Source of the DNA: Microcaldota archaeon
GTDB lineage: Archaea > Micrarchaeota > Micrarchaeia > Norongarragalinales > UBA8480
DNA: 6,011 bases
Reading direction: 5' to 3'
Assembly (NCBI GenBank): GCA_023246885.1
Contig: JAHFHN010000056.1
Span: forward strand, 1 to 6,011
The translations under genes were made by a program, and so were the position numbers. Within the stretch, counting starts at the first letter, position 1. Each line of letters opens with the position of its first letter. Under the pieces are notes generated by a model. The model had not been told where the DNA came from. It saw only the letters and a program-made list of their open reading frames with translations, and searched no databases. This document shows positions 1 to 5,531 of this stretch, in pieces.

Positions 1-120
1 GCGTTGACTAACTGTGTTGCTTTTTAAATTTGGGTTTGTTTATTTTTTCTATGGCTCCAAGACCGCACATTCCTTTTCAATTCGTTGAACGCAAAGGTGG
101 TTTTAGAATAATTGCTGGAG
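1..120 (+). repeat. 120-bp exact direct repeat, copy 1 (promoter plus first 23 codons)
   Basis: Every base from 1 to 120 is identical to 664-783. The first 50 bases are non-coding and hold a TATA-like box. The remaining 70 encode the first 23 residues of the first paralog. Identity stops abruptly at base 121. The repeat may continue to the left of the window, because its first visible base is also the first base of the window. Confidence 0.97.
21..31 (+). promoter_or_regulatory. TATA-like box for the first paralog (probable leaderless transcript)
   Basis: The sequence TTTTTAAATTT is centred on base 26, that is 25 bp before the A of the ATG at 51. Archaeal TATA boxes are usually centred about 26 bp upstream of the transcription start, so transcription would begin at or next to the ATG. 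No Shine-Dalgarno sequence lies in the T-rich 20 bases between box and start, which fits a leaderless mRNA. Confidence 0.6.
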
Positions 121-662
121 AGCCTATTGACATTGCAACAGTTCGACAAAAAGGTATTCGGCTAGGCGCACAGTCGATTGCACATATGCCTTATTCTCTC
201 ACTTATATTCAGCTTACTGGCCATGTTGGAACACATGGCACAATTGACTTTAGTGTGAAACCTATACGTAATTTATTAGAGTGGGTTAAACCGCGGCGCA
301 TTATCGATCCCGAACTAAGTTCAAGAGTACGCCGAGCAATTGCTAGAAACGAACTAGTTGGTCACATTGAAGGGCGTGGAGTTCCGCGTCAATACCAATC
401 TCGGCCAGAACAGCTTCGAAGTGAAAAGCTTAACATTGGTAAACGGTTGTGGGGTAGGGCAATTCGTCATCTTCGCGAGCAAGGCGTTAAGCTAGTTTTT
501 GCTTCAACTGGACACGATAATGCGCTTAAAAGCCAACTTGATATGGGAATGCAAGTGCTTTACCCCGCTGGAACCGGATTTTATATAACTGCAATGCCGT
601 TAGATCGCCGCCCACCTAAAAATCGCCGTGCTGTTTTGCTTACTCGCGGTCAACCCCGCTAA
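51..662 (+). CDS. Hypothetical protein, paralog A of a tandem pair (weakly GNAT-like)
   Basis: A 203-residue protein of a family I do not recognise. I place the start at the ATG at 51. An in-frame TTG at 30 would add seven residues but lies inside the TATA-like box. Visible blocks are a basic-aromatic N-terminus (MAPRPHIPFQFVERKGG), a middle segment with GHVGTHGTIDF (58-67), the block ELVGHIEGRGVPRQYQS (101-117), then LNIGKRLWGRAIRHL (127-141), VKLVFAST (146-153), HDNALKSQLDMGMQ (155-168) and a basic tail with PLDRRPPKNR (183-192). The order strand, glycine loop, helix, strand, Asn-containing helix resembles the acetyl-CoA-binding half of GNAT acetyltransferases, but the canonical Q/RxxGxG/A motif is not clean, so the enzyme class is only a guess. 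The protein has no signal peptide or membrane segment. Compared with its neighbour it has a 6-residue insertion near residue 40 and a different last 11 residues. Only 51 bases separate its stop codon from the next start. Confidence 0.8.
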   Translation: MAPRPHIPFQFVERKGGFRIIAGEPIDIATVRQKGIRLGAQSIAHMPYSLTYIQLTGHVGTHGTIDFSVKPIRNLLEWVKPRRIIDPELSSRVRRAIARNELVGHIEGRGVPRQYQSRPEQLRSEKLNIGKRLWGRAIRHLREQGVKLVFASTGHDNALKSQLDMGMQVLYPAGTGFYITAMPLDRRPPKNRRAVLLTRGQPR

Positions 663-663
663 T

Positions 664-783
664 GCGTTGACTAACTGTGTTGCTTTTTAAATTTGGGTTT
701 GTTTATTTTTTCTATGGCTCCAAGACCGCACATTCCTTTTCAATTCGTTGAACGCAAAGGTGGTTTTAGAATAATTGCTGGAG
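664..783 (+). repeat. 120-bp exact direct repeat, copy 2 (promoter plus first 23 codons)
   Basis: This block is identical to 1-120 with no mismatch or gap. It begins two bases after the stop codon of the first paralog, so nearly the whole intergenic spacer is repeat. It ends at the 23rd codon of the second paralog. The remaining shared parts of the two genes are clearly less similar: about 85% in the last 270 bases, counted by eye. Confidence 0.97.
684..694 (+). promoter_or_regulatory. TATA-like box for the second paralog (probable leaderless transcript)
   Basis: This is the second copy of TTTTTAAATTT, with the same 25-bp spacing to its ATG at 714. It gives the second paralog its own promoter directly behind the stop codon of the first, so the pair can be transcribed independently and probably at similar levels. 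Confidence 0.6.
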
Positions 784-1283
784 CGCCAATTGACATTAAA
801 GCAGCTCTTTCAAAAGATATTGCCCCAAGCGCAAAAGTGCCTCTTACTTATATTCAAGCTACTGGTCAAGTTGGAACGCACGGTGTAATTGACTTTAAGG
901 TGATACCTGCGAAAGAAATGTTGTCGTGGATTAGGCCTGCCTTTATTTCAGATCCTGAACTGCGCTCAATAGTACTTGATGCTATTGCCGGAAAAGAATT
1001 AGTTGGCCACATTGAAGGGCGTGGAGTTCCGCGTCAATATCAATCGCAACCCGGACAACCTGCAAGTGAAAAGCTTAACCTTGGTAAACGGCTGTGGGGT
1101 AGAGCAATTCGTCACCTTCGCAAGCAAGGCGTTAAACTAGTTTTTGCTTCAACTCAACATGATAATGCGCTTAAAAGTCAAATTGACATGGGAATGCAAC
1201 TACTTTACTATAGTCCTTTTGGATTATTTATAACTGCAATGCCGTTAGATCGTCGCCCACCTAAAAATCGCCACGATTTTTAA
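714..1283 (+). CDS. Hypothetical protein, paralog B of a tandem pair (weakly GNAT-like)
   Basis: A 189-residue protein, paralogous to the gene just upstream. The ATG at 714 is preferred over the in-frame TTG at 693 for the same promoter-spacing reason. Residues 1-23 are identical to paralog A. Residues 24-95 are strongly diverged but keep PIDI, LTYIQATG, GTHG and DPEL. From ELVGHIEGRGVPRQYQS (95-111) to PLDRRPPKNR (177-186) the match is close again, including LGKRLWGRAIRHL, VKLVFAST and HDNALKSQIDMGMQ. The weak GNAT-like layout of the C-terminal half applies here too, and no catalytic assignment is possible. The last residues (HDF) and the stop codon lie in an inverted repeat shared with the convergent Nudix gene, which overlaps this gene by 23 bases. 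Confidence 0.8.
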   Translation: MAPRPHIPFQFVERKGGFRIIAGAPIDIKAALSKDIAPSAKVPLTYIQATGQVGTHGVIDFKVIPAKEMLSWIRPAFISDPELRSIVLDAIAGKELVGHIEGRGVPRQYQSQPGQPASEKLNLGKRLWGRAIRHLRKQGVKLVFASTQHDNALKSQIDMGMQLLYYSPFGLFITAMPLDRRPPKNRHDF

Positions 1284-1674
1284 TCGTACTAAAAGCTTTT
1301 TCAATTGTTTTTATCATTTCCACTGTAGACGCGATCTTTTCACCGCGCGGTAACCAGTGAAATTCACTGTGTTCATTGCTTAAACGTAATTTGGAAATAT
1401 CATTGCAAGCTACCAAGTAGTCGATTTCAATGCATTCAACTCCTCCACTCATCCAACTCCATACGTTGAATGGTTGAAGCGCGTTTATTTCAAGGTTAGT
1501 TTCTTCTTGAAATTCACGTTTCAAAGCAGTAACTGGATCTTCACCAAATTCAACTTTACCGCCAGGTATTTCCCAAAAACCAGGTAGAAACTTCTTTGAC
1601 TCACTGCGCTTTACAGTTAGTAGCTTTCCACTTGCAAATAATGCACCGCCAACAAGTACGACGAACTCCCCCAT
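1261..1674 (-). CDS. Nudix hydrolase (MutT-like)
   Basis: A 137-residue Nudix-family pyrophosphohydrolase. It should hydrolyse a nucleoside diphosphate linked to another group, for example an oxidised dNTP or ADP-ribose, in the cytoplasm with Mg2+ or Mn2+. The Nudix box runs from G39 to L61 in the form G-x5-E-x7-R-E-F-x-E-E-x-N-L, preceded by the typical LPGFWEIPGGK. The metal ligands E54, E57 and E58 are present. One deviation is N60, where the consensus has Gly. The length is normal for a single-domain member. The specificity cannot be read from the sequence. The start is the ATG at 1674, with a short leader carrying a weak GGGT. The gene converges on the second paralog with a 23-base overlap, and its last residues (KNRGDF) mirror those of that protein because both are read from one palindrome. 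Confidence 0.9.
   Translation of the reverse strand: MGEFVVLVGGALFASGKLLTVKRSESKKFLPGFWEIPGGKVEFGEDPVTALKREFQEETNLEINALQPFNVWSWMSGGVECIEIDYLVACNDISKLRLSNEHSEFHWLPRGEKIASTVEMIKTIEKAFSTIKNRGDF
1262..1282. repeat. Perfect inverted repeat over the two convergent stop codons
   Basis: Nine-base arms at 1262-1270 and 1274-1282 are perfect reverse complements around a 3-base spacer (CCA). The repeat covers most of the 23-base overlap of the convergent genes and holds both stop codons (TAA on plus, TAG on minus). Both strands would fold the same hairpin ending in five U, so it may act as a bidirectional transcript end. The pairing is seen directly; the terminator role is inferred. Confidence 0.75.
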
Positions 1675-1702
1675 AACTTACCCTAAAGCCTCACGGCGGC
1701 AA

Positions 1703-1712
1703 CATATAAAAA
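1703..1712 (-). promoter_or_regulatory. TATA-like box for the Nudix gene
   Basis: Read on the minus strand the sequence is TTTTTATATG, centred about 34 bp before the ATG at 1674. A start 26 bp downstream would leave a leader of about 8 bases, so the mRNA would be nearly leaderless. Confidence 0.5.
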
Positions 1713-1720
1713 CTTCCGTT

Positions 1721-1796
1721 TGACAACTAATTCTATCCTAATTGTGACACAAATAGTGACAAAGATAAATTTGAACTAAACGTGACAAAATTAGTT
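1721..1796. promoter_or_regulatory. Cluster of TGACA elements in the divergent Nudix/tRNA intergenic region
   Basis: TGACA occurs four times on the plus strand, at 1721, 1745, 1757 and 1783. Three of these read GTGACA. The outer two copies lie next to an 8-base inverted pair, AACTAATT (1725-1732) and AATTAGTT (1789-1796). The cluster lies between the Nudix promoter and the tRNA start, so it could be a regulator-binding region. Chance in AT-rich DNA is not excluded. Confidence 0.35.
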
Positions 1797-1802
1797 ATAA
1801 TA
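1789..1802 (+). promoter_or_regulatory. A/T-rich candidate promoter element for tRNA-Asp
   Basis: The stretch AATTAGTTATAATA precedes the mature tRNA end at 1815. Its left half is at the expected distance of about 26 bp, while the best TATA-like part (TTATAATA, 1795-1802) is closer than usual. The exact box is therefore uncertain. Confidence 0.35.
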
Positions 1803-1814
1803 GTACATTTCAAT

Positions 1815-1887
1815 GCCTTGGTGGTGTAGTGGCCTAGCATTCAAGATTGTCACTCTTGCGACCCGGGTTCGAATCCCGGCCAAGGCG
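1815..1887 (+). tRNA. trnD: tRNA-Asp (GUC)
   Basis: A complete 73-base cloverleaf. The acceptor stem 1815-1821 pairs perfectly with 1880-1886. The D arm is GTGT/GCAT with the GG of the D loop at 1831-1832. The anticodon stem CAAGA (1842-1846) pairs with TCTTG (1854-1858). The anticodon is GTC at 1849-1851. The T arm CCGGG/CCCGG encloses TTCGAAT (1868-1874). The discriminator is G1887, as expected for aspartate. There is no intron and no encoded CCA, so CCA would be added after transcription. Confidence 0.97.
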
Positions 1888-1888
1888 C

Positions 1889-1897
1889 TTTTTATTT
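1889..1897 (+). terminator. T-rich stop after tRNA-Asp
   Basis: TTTTTATTT begins two bases after the tRNA discriminator base. Archaeal RNA polymerase often terminates at such T tracts. The same stretch is about 37 bp upstream of the ATPase start and could also serve as its TATA-like box. Confidence 0.45.
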
Positions 1898-1929
1898 CGC
1901 AACTTCGTATAGCTGTTTGATATTTTGAA

Positions 1930-4611
1930 ATGAACGACGCTACAGAAAGTAATGGTTTGCTTGGTTTGTCTTCAGCTGAGGCTTTTAGCAGGTTAAAGAA
2001 GTTTGGGTTGAATGAGTTGAGGGAGAGTAATCCTTTGACTGCTTTTGATATTTTTAAGCGTCAGTTGGTTAGTCCGATGCTTTACATTTTGTTAGTGGCT
2101 AGTTTAGTGTCTTTTTGGCTTAATGAGTTAGTTAATTTTTTTGTTATTATCATAATTATTTTAGTTGGAATAGTGCTTGGGTTTGTCCAGGAGTATCGTG
2201 CTGAAAAGGCGATGGCGGGTCTAAAGAAGTTAGTTCATCCAGTGGCTAAAACGTTGCGTGATTCTGCAGTAACTTTAGTAAATTCTGTTGAAATAGTTCC
2301 TGGCGATTTAGTGTTGTTAGAAACTGGAGATAAGGTTCCAGCTGATGCAAAAATTTTGGAGTCCACTTCTTTCAAAGTTGATGAGAGTATTTTAACTGGC
2401 GAGAGTAATGCGGTTGAAAAAAGCGATGGCGATGTTGTTTTTGCTGGTACGCAAATAGTGCGTGGAAAATGCAAGGCGCTTGTCACTGCGACTGGGATGA
2501 ATACAAAGCTTGGGCAAATTGCGACGTTGATTCAAAGCATAGATGAAAAAACCCCACTCGAAAAGCGTTTAAATAATGTTTCAAAGAATCTAGCGTTAGT
2601 TGCCGTTGCTGCGTGTATACTAATAATTCTAATTGGGTTATATCGCGGCGCACCGTTTTTTGAATTGTTGATAATTGCGCTTGCGCTTGCAGTTGCAGCT
2701 GTTCCAGAGGGTTTGCCTTTGACGATTACACTTACGTTAGCTTATGGGATGAAGCAAATGGCTGGGCATAATGCTATTATTAGGAAAATGTTAGCAGTTG
2801 AAACACTTGGGAGTGTTACGGTTATATGCTCTGATAAAACTGGTACGTTGACTCAAAACGAGATGACTGTTGAAAAAATTTATGCAAGCGGAAAAGTATT
2901 TGAAGTAACTGGAAAGGGTTACGACCCGCGCGGAGAATTCAAGTTAAATGGAAAAATAGTTCAATTGCAAAATTCTAGCAACGCGGACGAGACGTTAACG
3001 CGTTTACTTCAAGGTGCTGCGCTTTGCAATGACGCGATTGTAAAAGAAACTGATGAAAAGTGGAGTGTAATAGGTGATCCAACTGAAGCTTCGCTTGTAG
3101 TAGTTGCTGCAAAGGCAGGTTACTGGAAAGATGAGTTAGAAAAATCATTTCCTAGGATAGAAGAGATTTTATTCACTTCAGAACGAAAGTCAATGACCAC
3201 TATTCACAAAAATGACGGCGTACCAAAAGAGGTAATTGCGTACACAAAAGGCGCGCCTGAAACTGTATTAGCGCATTGCACTTCCATTGAACAAAACGGT
3301 GCAATTGTCAAGCTCACTAAAAAACAAGTGAGTGAAATACTTGAGCGTAATAAAGAATTTGCAGCATCTGCTTATAGGACACTTGCAATTGCTTATCGTA
3401 AAATAAAAAGTAAGCAAGATCCAGAAAGCGAACTCGTATTTTTGGGATTAGTTGCAATGCAAGATCCGCCGCGTGAAGAAGTCAAACAAGCGATTCAAAC
3501 GTGTAAAAATGCTTGGATAAAAGTTTTGATGATTACTGGTGACAACGAAGAAACTGCAAAGGCAATTGCAAAACGAATTGGTCTCTTTGATGAAAACAAT
3601 ATAGACTTCAGTGACTTAAAAAATGAAAAAGTCAAGCGAATTGTAAGCGATGGCGCAATTACTGGCGCAGAATTAGCCGAATTAACTGACGAAGAGTTTG
3701 AAACTGTTGTGGACCGCGTGCACGTTTACGCGCGAATAATGCCAGAACAAAAGCTTCGCATTGTAGATGCATTAAAGAAAAAAGGACACATTGTTGCGAT
3801 GACTGGCGATGGGGTAAACGATGCACCGGCGTTGAAAAAAGCAGACATTGGCATCTCAATGGGCTTAACTGGAACTGAAGTGGCAAAAGAAGCTAGTTCA
3901 ATGGTATTACAAGATGACAACTTCGCTTCAATTGTAGAAGCAGTGAAACAAGGGAGAACGATTTACAATAACGTAGAAAAATTCCTCACTTATCTAACGT
4001 CGCGCAATTTCACTGAAGTGATACTTTTGTTATTAGCAACTGTTATTCTCGGCTTTGAATATGCTCCGCTTTTAGCAATTCAAATTTTATTCATAAATAC
4101 AATTGGCGAAACCCTGCCGTCAATTTCACTTGGCCTTGACCCGAGCCGTGATTCAGTTATGAACAAAAAACCACGTTCTCCAAACGAACAACTATTCAAG
4201 CCGCGCAATGCATTCATAGTTGCAATAGTTGCAGCAGTTATAGCAATCTGTGTATTCTTAGTTTTCATGGCTAACAATCCAACACAAGAATTAGAATCTG
4301 CGAGGACAATAACTTTTGTCACAATTGCGCTCCTCAGTGCAGTTCTCCCATTCGCCTTTCGTTCACTTGACGAGCCACTGTCAAAAATTCCATTTGCATC
4401 AAATAAATTAATGCTTGTAAGTGCATGTGTAACTATCGCAATTATCTTAACTGTTCTTAATTACGGCCCATTGCAAAGTATTTTCGGGTTAGTTCCACTT
4501 GTTTTAGCTGATTGGGTTTATCCGCTTGCTACAATCCTAGTGATAATAGCAACAGTTGAAATTGCCAAGTCGCTGGCAAATAAATTCTTCACAGTTTCCA
4601 ATGGAGTTTAG
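1930..4611 (+). CDS. P2-type cation-transporting ATPase (calcium-pump-like)
   Basis: A full-length 893-residue P-type ATPase that pumps a cation across the cell membrane using ATP. It has the TGES actuator loop (156-159), PEGLP in M4 (259-263), the phosphorylation motif DKTGT with D302 as the phosphorylated residue, KGAPE in the nucleotide-binding domain (440-444), DPPR (512-515) and TGDGVNDAPA in the hinge (625-634). Ten membrane segments are visible: four before the large cytoplasmic loop (about 47-65, 67-89, 221-238, 243-273) and six after it (about 690-883). The motifs fit the P2 family of SERCA, PMR1 and bacterial Ca2+ ATPases. Ion-site residues matching SERCA E309, N768, E771 and N796 are present as E260, N693, E696 and N723. 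The D800 position is E727, so Ca2+ is likely but Mn2+ or another ion is possible. The start ATG at 1930 gives the usual short cytoplasmic N-terminus, with no clear Shine-Dalgarno. Codon choice drifts from GAG/TTG-rich early to GAA-rich late. Confidence 0.95.
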   Translation: MNDATESNGLLGLSSAEAFSRLKKFGLNELRESNPLTAFDIFKRQLVSPMLYILLVASLVSFWLNELVNFFVIIIIILVGIVLGFVQEYRAEKAMAGLKKLVHPVAKTLRDSAVTLVNSVEIVPGDLVLLETGDKVPADAKILESTSFKVDESILTGESNAVEKSDGDVVFAGTQIVRGKCKALVTATGMNTKLGQIATLIQSIDEKTPLEKRLNNVSKNLALVAVAACILIILIGLYRGAPFFELLIIALALAVAAVPEGLPLTITLTLAYGMKQMAGHNAIIRKMLAVETLGSVTVICSDKTGTLTQNEMTVEKIYASGKVFEVTGKGYDPRGEFKLNGKIVQLQNSSNADETLTRLLQGAALCNDAIVKETDEKWSVIGDPTEASLVVVAAKAGYWKDELEKSFPRIEEILFTSERKSMTTIHKNDGVPKEVIAYTKGAPETVLAHCTSIEQNGAIVKLTKKQVSEILERNKEFAASAYRTLAIAYRKIKSKQDPESELVFLGLVAMQDPPREEVKQAIQTCKNAWIKVLMITGDNEETAKAIAKRIGLFDENNIDFSDLKNEKVKRIVSDGAITGAELAELTDEEFETVVDRVHVYARIMPEQKLRIVDALKKKGHIVAMTGDGVNDAPALKKADIGISMGLTGTEVAKEASSMVLQDDNFASIVEAVKQGRTIYNNVEKFLTYLTSRNFTEVILLLLATVILGFEYAPLLAIQILFINTIGETLPSISLGLDPSRDSVMNKKPRSPNEQLFKPRNAFIVAIVAAVIAICVFLVFMANNPTQELESARTITFVTIALLSAVLPFAFRSLDEPLSKIPFASNKLMLVSACVTIAIILTVLNYGPLQSIFGLVPLVLADWVYPLATILVIIATVEIAKSLANKFFTVSNGV

Positions 4612-4616
4612 CTGAA

Positions 4617-5300
4617 TTATTTTTTAATTAACGTCTTCGACAACTTGGAATAATCCGACTTGTATTTTTCTATTGCTATTTGGCTGTTGTTGTCTAAAGA
4701 AGGTGCAACGGTTGTCAGTGTTTCAGTTGCTATGAATAAATTTTCAACAAGCAAAATGGCTGCCCAGTCTTTTTGAAAATAGCCGCCTCGCGAAATCATC
4801 AAGTCTTCTCCACTTGCTTTTGACAACAAGAACCTAACTTTCGGATAAGGGTGCGCCATTTTAGACAAATTACGGTAATGTTCATGATATGCATCGAACT
4901 GTTTGGAGTCGCGCAGTGTTTTTCTAAGCAGTGGCATCACTTTGTCGGACTCGTAGTCAACGTCTTGTGACCATGCTTTATCGGCATCAGCATCAATTGA
5001 ATATGCTTTTAGAAAAACAGTTCCTTCAAAAGCCGAACGTAAATTAGAAACACTTGCAGAGTAATTTCCCGCAAGAGTATTTTGAAACGCTGAAGTCAAT
5101 TGTGCTGTAATCCACGTGAACAATAGCATCGACGTTGACTTTGCGCTAACTTCACCTTGTTTTACGAGTTGCGGTAGGACATCTTGCATCGATGACAATT
5201 CACTTTCAACTGCTTTGCACAGTGGTTTTAAGCCCGAATCTGCAACTGTAATTGCCCTGCAATTTGCTTCTCGCTGTTCAAGTGATCCAAAACTAGTCAT
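4617..5300 (-). CDS. Hypothetical helical protein with HEPN-like R-N-x5-H motif
   Basis: A 227-residue protein that I do not recognise as a named family. It appears almost entirely alpha-helical. Features include a helix with LRSAFEGTVFLKAY (87-100), an acidic stretch (103-119), HYRNLSKMAHPYPKVRFL (141-158) and a basic C-terminus. The segment R143-N144-x5-H150 fits the R-x4-6-H signature of HEPN-domain ribonucleases, in which a polar residue often follows the Arg. The pattern 'LR..fE' followed by 'LS..aHp' is also reminiscent of AbiV- or DUF5677-like proteins. If it is a HEPN protein, it would be an RNA-cleaving toxin or defence factor, but this rests on a short motif. There is no obvious antitoxin next to it. 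It converges on the ATPase gene with 5 bases between the stop codons. The start is the ATG at 5300. Confidence 0.75.
   Translation of the reverse strand: MTSFGSLEQREANCRAITVADSGLKPLCKAVESELSSMQDVLPQLVKQGEVSAKSTSMLLFTWITAQLTSAFQNTLAGNYSASVSNLRSAFEGTVFLKAYSIDADADKAWSQDVDYESDKVMPLLRKTLRDSKQFDAYHEHYRNLSKMAHPYPKVRFLLSKASGEDLMISRGGYFQKDWAAILLVENLFIATETLTTVAPSLDNNSQIAIEKYKSDYSKLSKTLIKK
4620..4625 (+). terminator. T tract after the ATPase gene
   Basis: Six T in a row begin 9 bases after the ATPase stop codon, inside the 3' end of the convergent gene. This is a plausible archaeal U-tract terminator for the ATPase transcript. No hairpin is apparent. Confidence 0.35.
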
Positions 5301-5329
5301 ATTGTTGTAAACTTCGAAAAAGTTAAGCT

Positions 5330-5340
5330 AACTATAAGGT
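5330..5340 (-). promoter_or_regulatory. TATA-like box for the HEPN-like gene
   Basis: Read on the minus strand, ACCTTATAGTT is centred about 35 bp before the ATG at 5300, which would give a leader of about 9 bases. A second A/T-rich candidate (GTTTAAAA, about 5341-5348) lies 10 bp further upstream. Confidence 0.35.
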
Positions 5341-5406
5341 TTTTAAACTTTGGTATGCGTAAATTACTTTACCAAATTGCATTTTGGAAGTACTAGCGTA
5401 TTTTAT

Positions 5407-5416
5407 GCAAATTTGC
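5407..5416. promoter_or_regulatory. 10-bp perfect palindrome, possible operator
   Basis: GCAAATTTGC is a perfect palindrome in the intergenic region between the divergent HEPN-like gene and rpoH. It is about 60 bp upstream of the rpoH TATA-like box. Palindromes of this size are typical of dimeric regulators, but one copy alone is weak evidence. Confidence 0.25.
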
Positions 5417-5437
5417 GGGCGATCACGGGGCTTGAAC
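5415..5437 (-). other. GC-rich stretch resembling a tRNA 3' end
   Basis: Read on the minus strand it begins GTTCAAGCCCCGTGATCGCC and continues with CGC. GTTCAA followed by a C-rich stem and an acceptor-like end is how the T loop and 3' side of a tRNA look. The matching 5' side of the T stem is absent, so this is not a tRNA gene. A remnant left by an integrated element, or a chance likeness, are both possible. Confidence 0.25.
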
Positions 5438-5473
5438 TTAATTTATCAGTAAACATAGTTGTTTTTCGTAGTC

Positions 5474-5482
5474 TACTATATT
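5474..5482 (+). promoter_or_regulatory. TATA-like box for rpoH
   Basis: TACTATATT is centred near 5479, predicting a transcription start near 5505 and a leader of about 27 bases. That leader carries GGTG at 5518-5521 (10 bases before the ATG) and AGGT at 5524-5527 (4 bases before it). Either could pair with the 16S rRNA 3' end, so rpoH seems to have a normal leader. Confidence 0.45.
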
Positions 5483-5531
5483 CTCTGCCTCCGATGATGT
5501 TCGCCTTATGAAAGTTGGGTGTTAGGTTAAA

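Noticed and set aside
30..50. TTG start at 30 (and at 693) adding seven residues to each paralog
   Set aside because: The TTG overlaps the TATA-like box and has no ribosome-binding site. The ATG at 51 or 714 has the right promoter spacing for a leaderless start.
1..1283. The paralog pair as a toxin-antitoxin module
   Set aside because: The two proteins are homologous to each other, similar in size and have separate promoters, which fits a duplication rather than a toxin-antitoxin pair.
1815..1930. tRNA-Asp as an integration site for a mobile element containing the ATPase
   Set aside because: No integrase gene is present, and no repeat of the tRNA 3' end was found downstream in the window.
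2235..2486. Open frames on the minus strand within the ATPase gene (also 3659-3886, 3726-3920, 4080-4322)
   Set aside because: They lie wholly inside a well-supported P-type ATPase gene, and their translations show no domain features.
5116..5310. 64-codon plus-strand frame opposite the 5' part of the HEPN-like gene
   Set aside because: It is a shadow of the longer minus-strand gene with no promoter or family features.
5494..5511. Five-codon ATG frame (M-M-F-A-L-stop) upstream of rpoH as a regulatory uORF
   Set aside because: The predicted transcription start near 5505 lies inside it, so it would probably not be in the mRNA.
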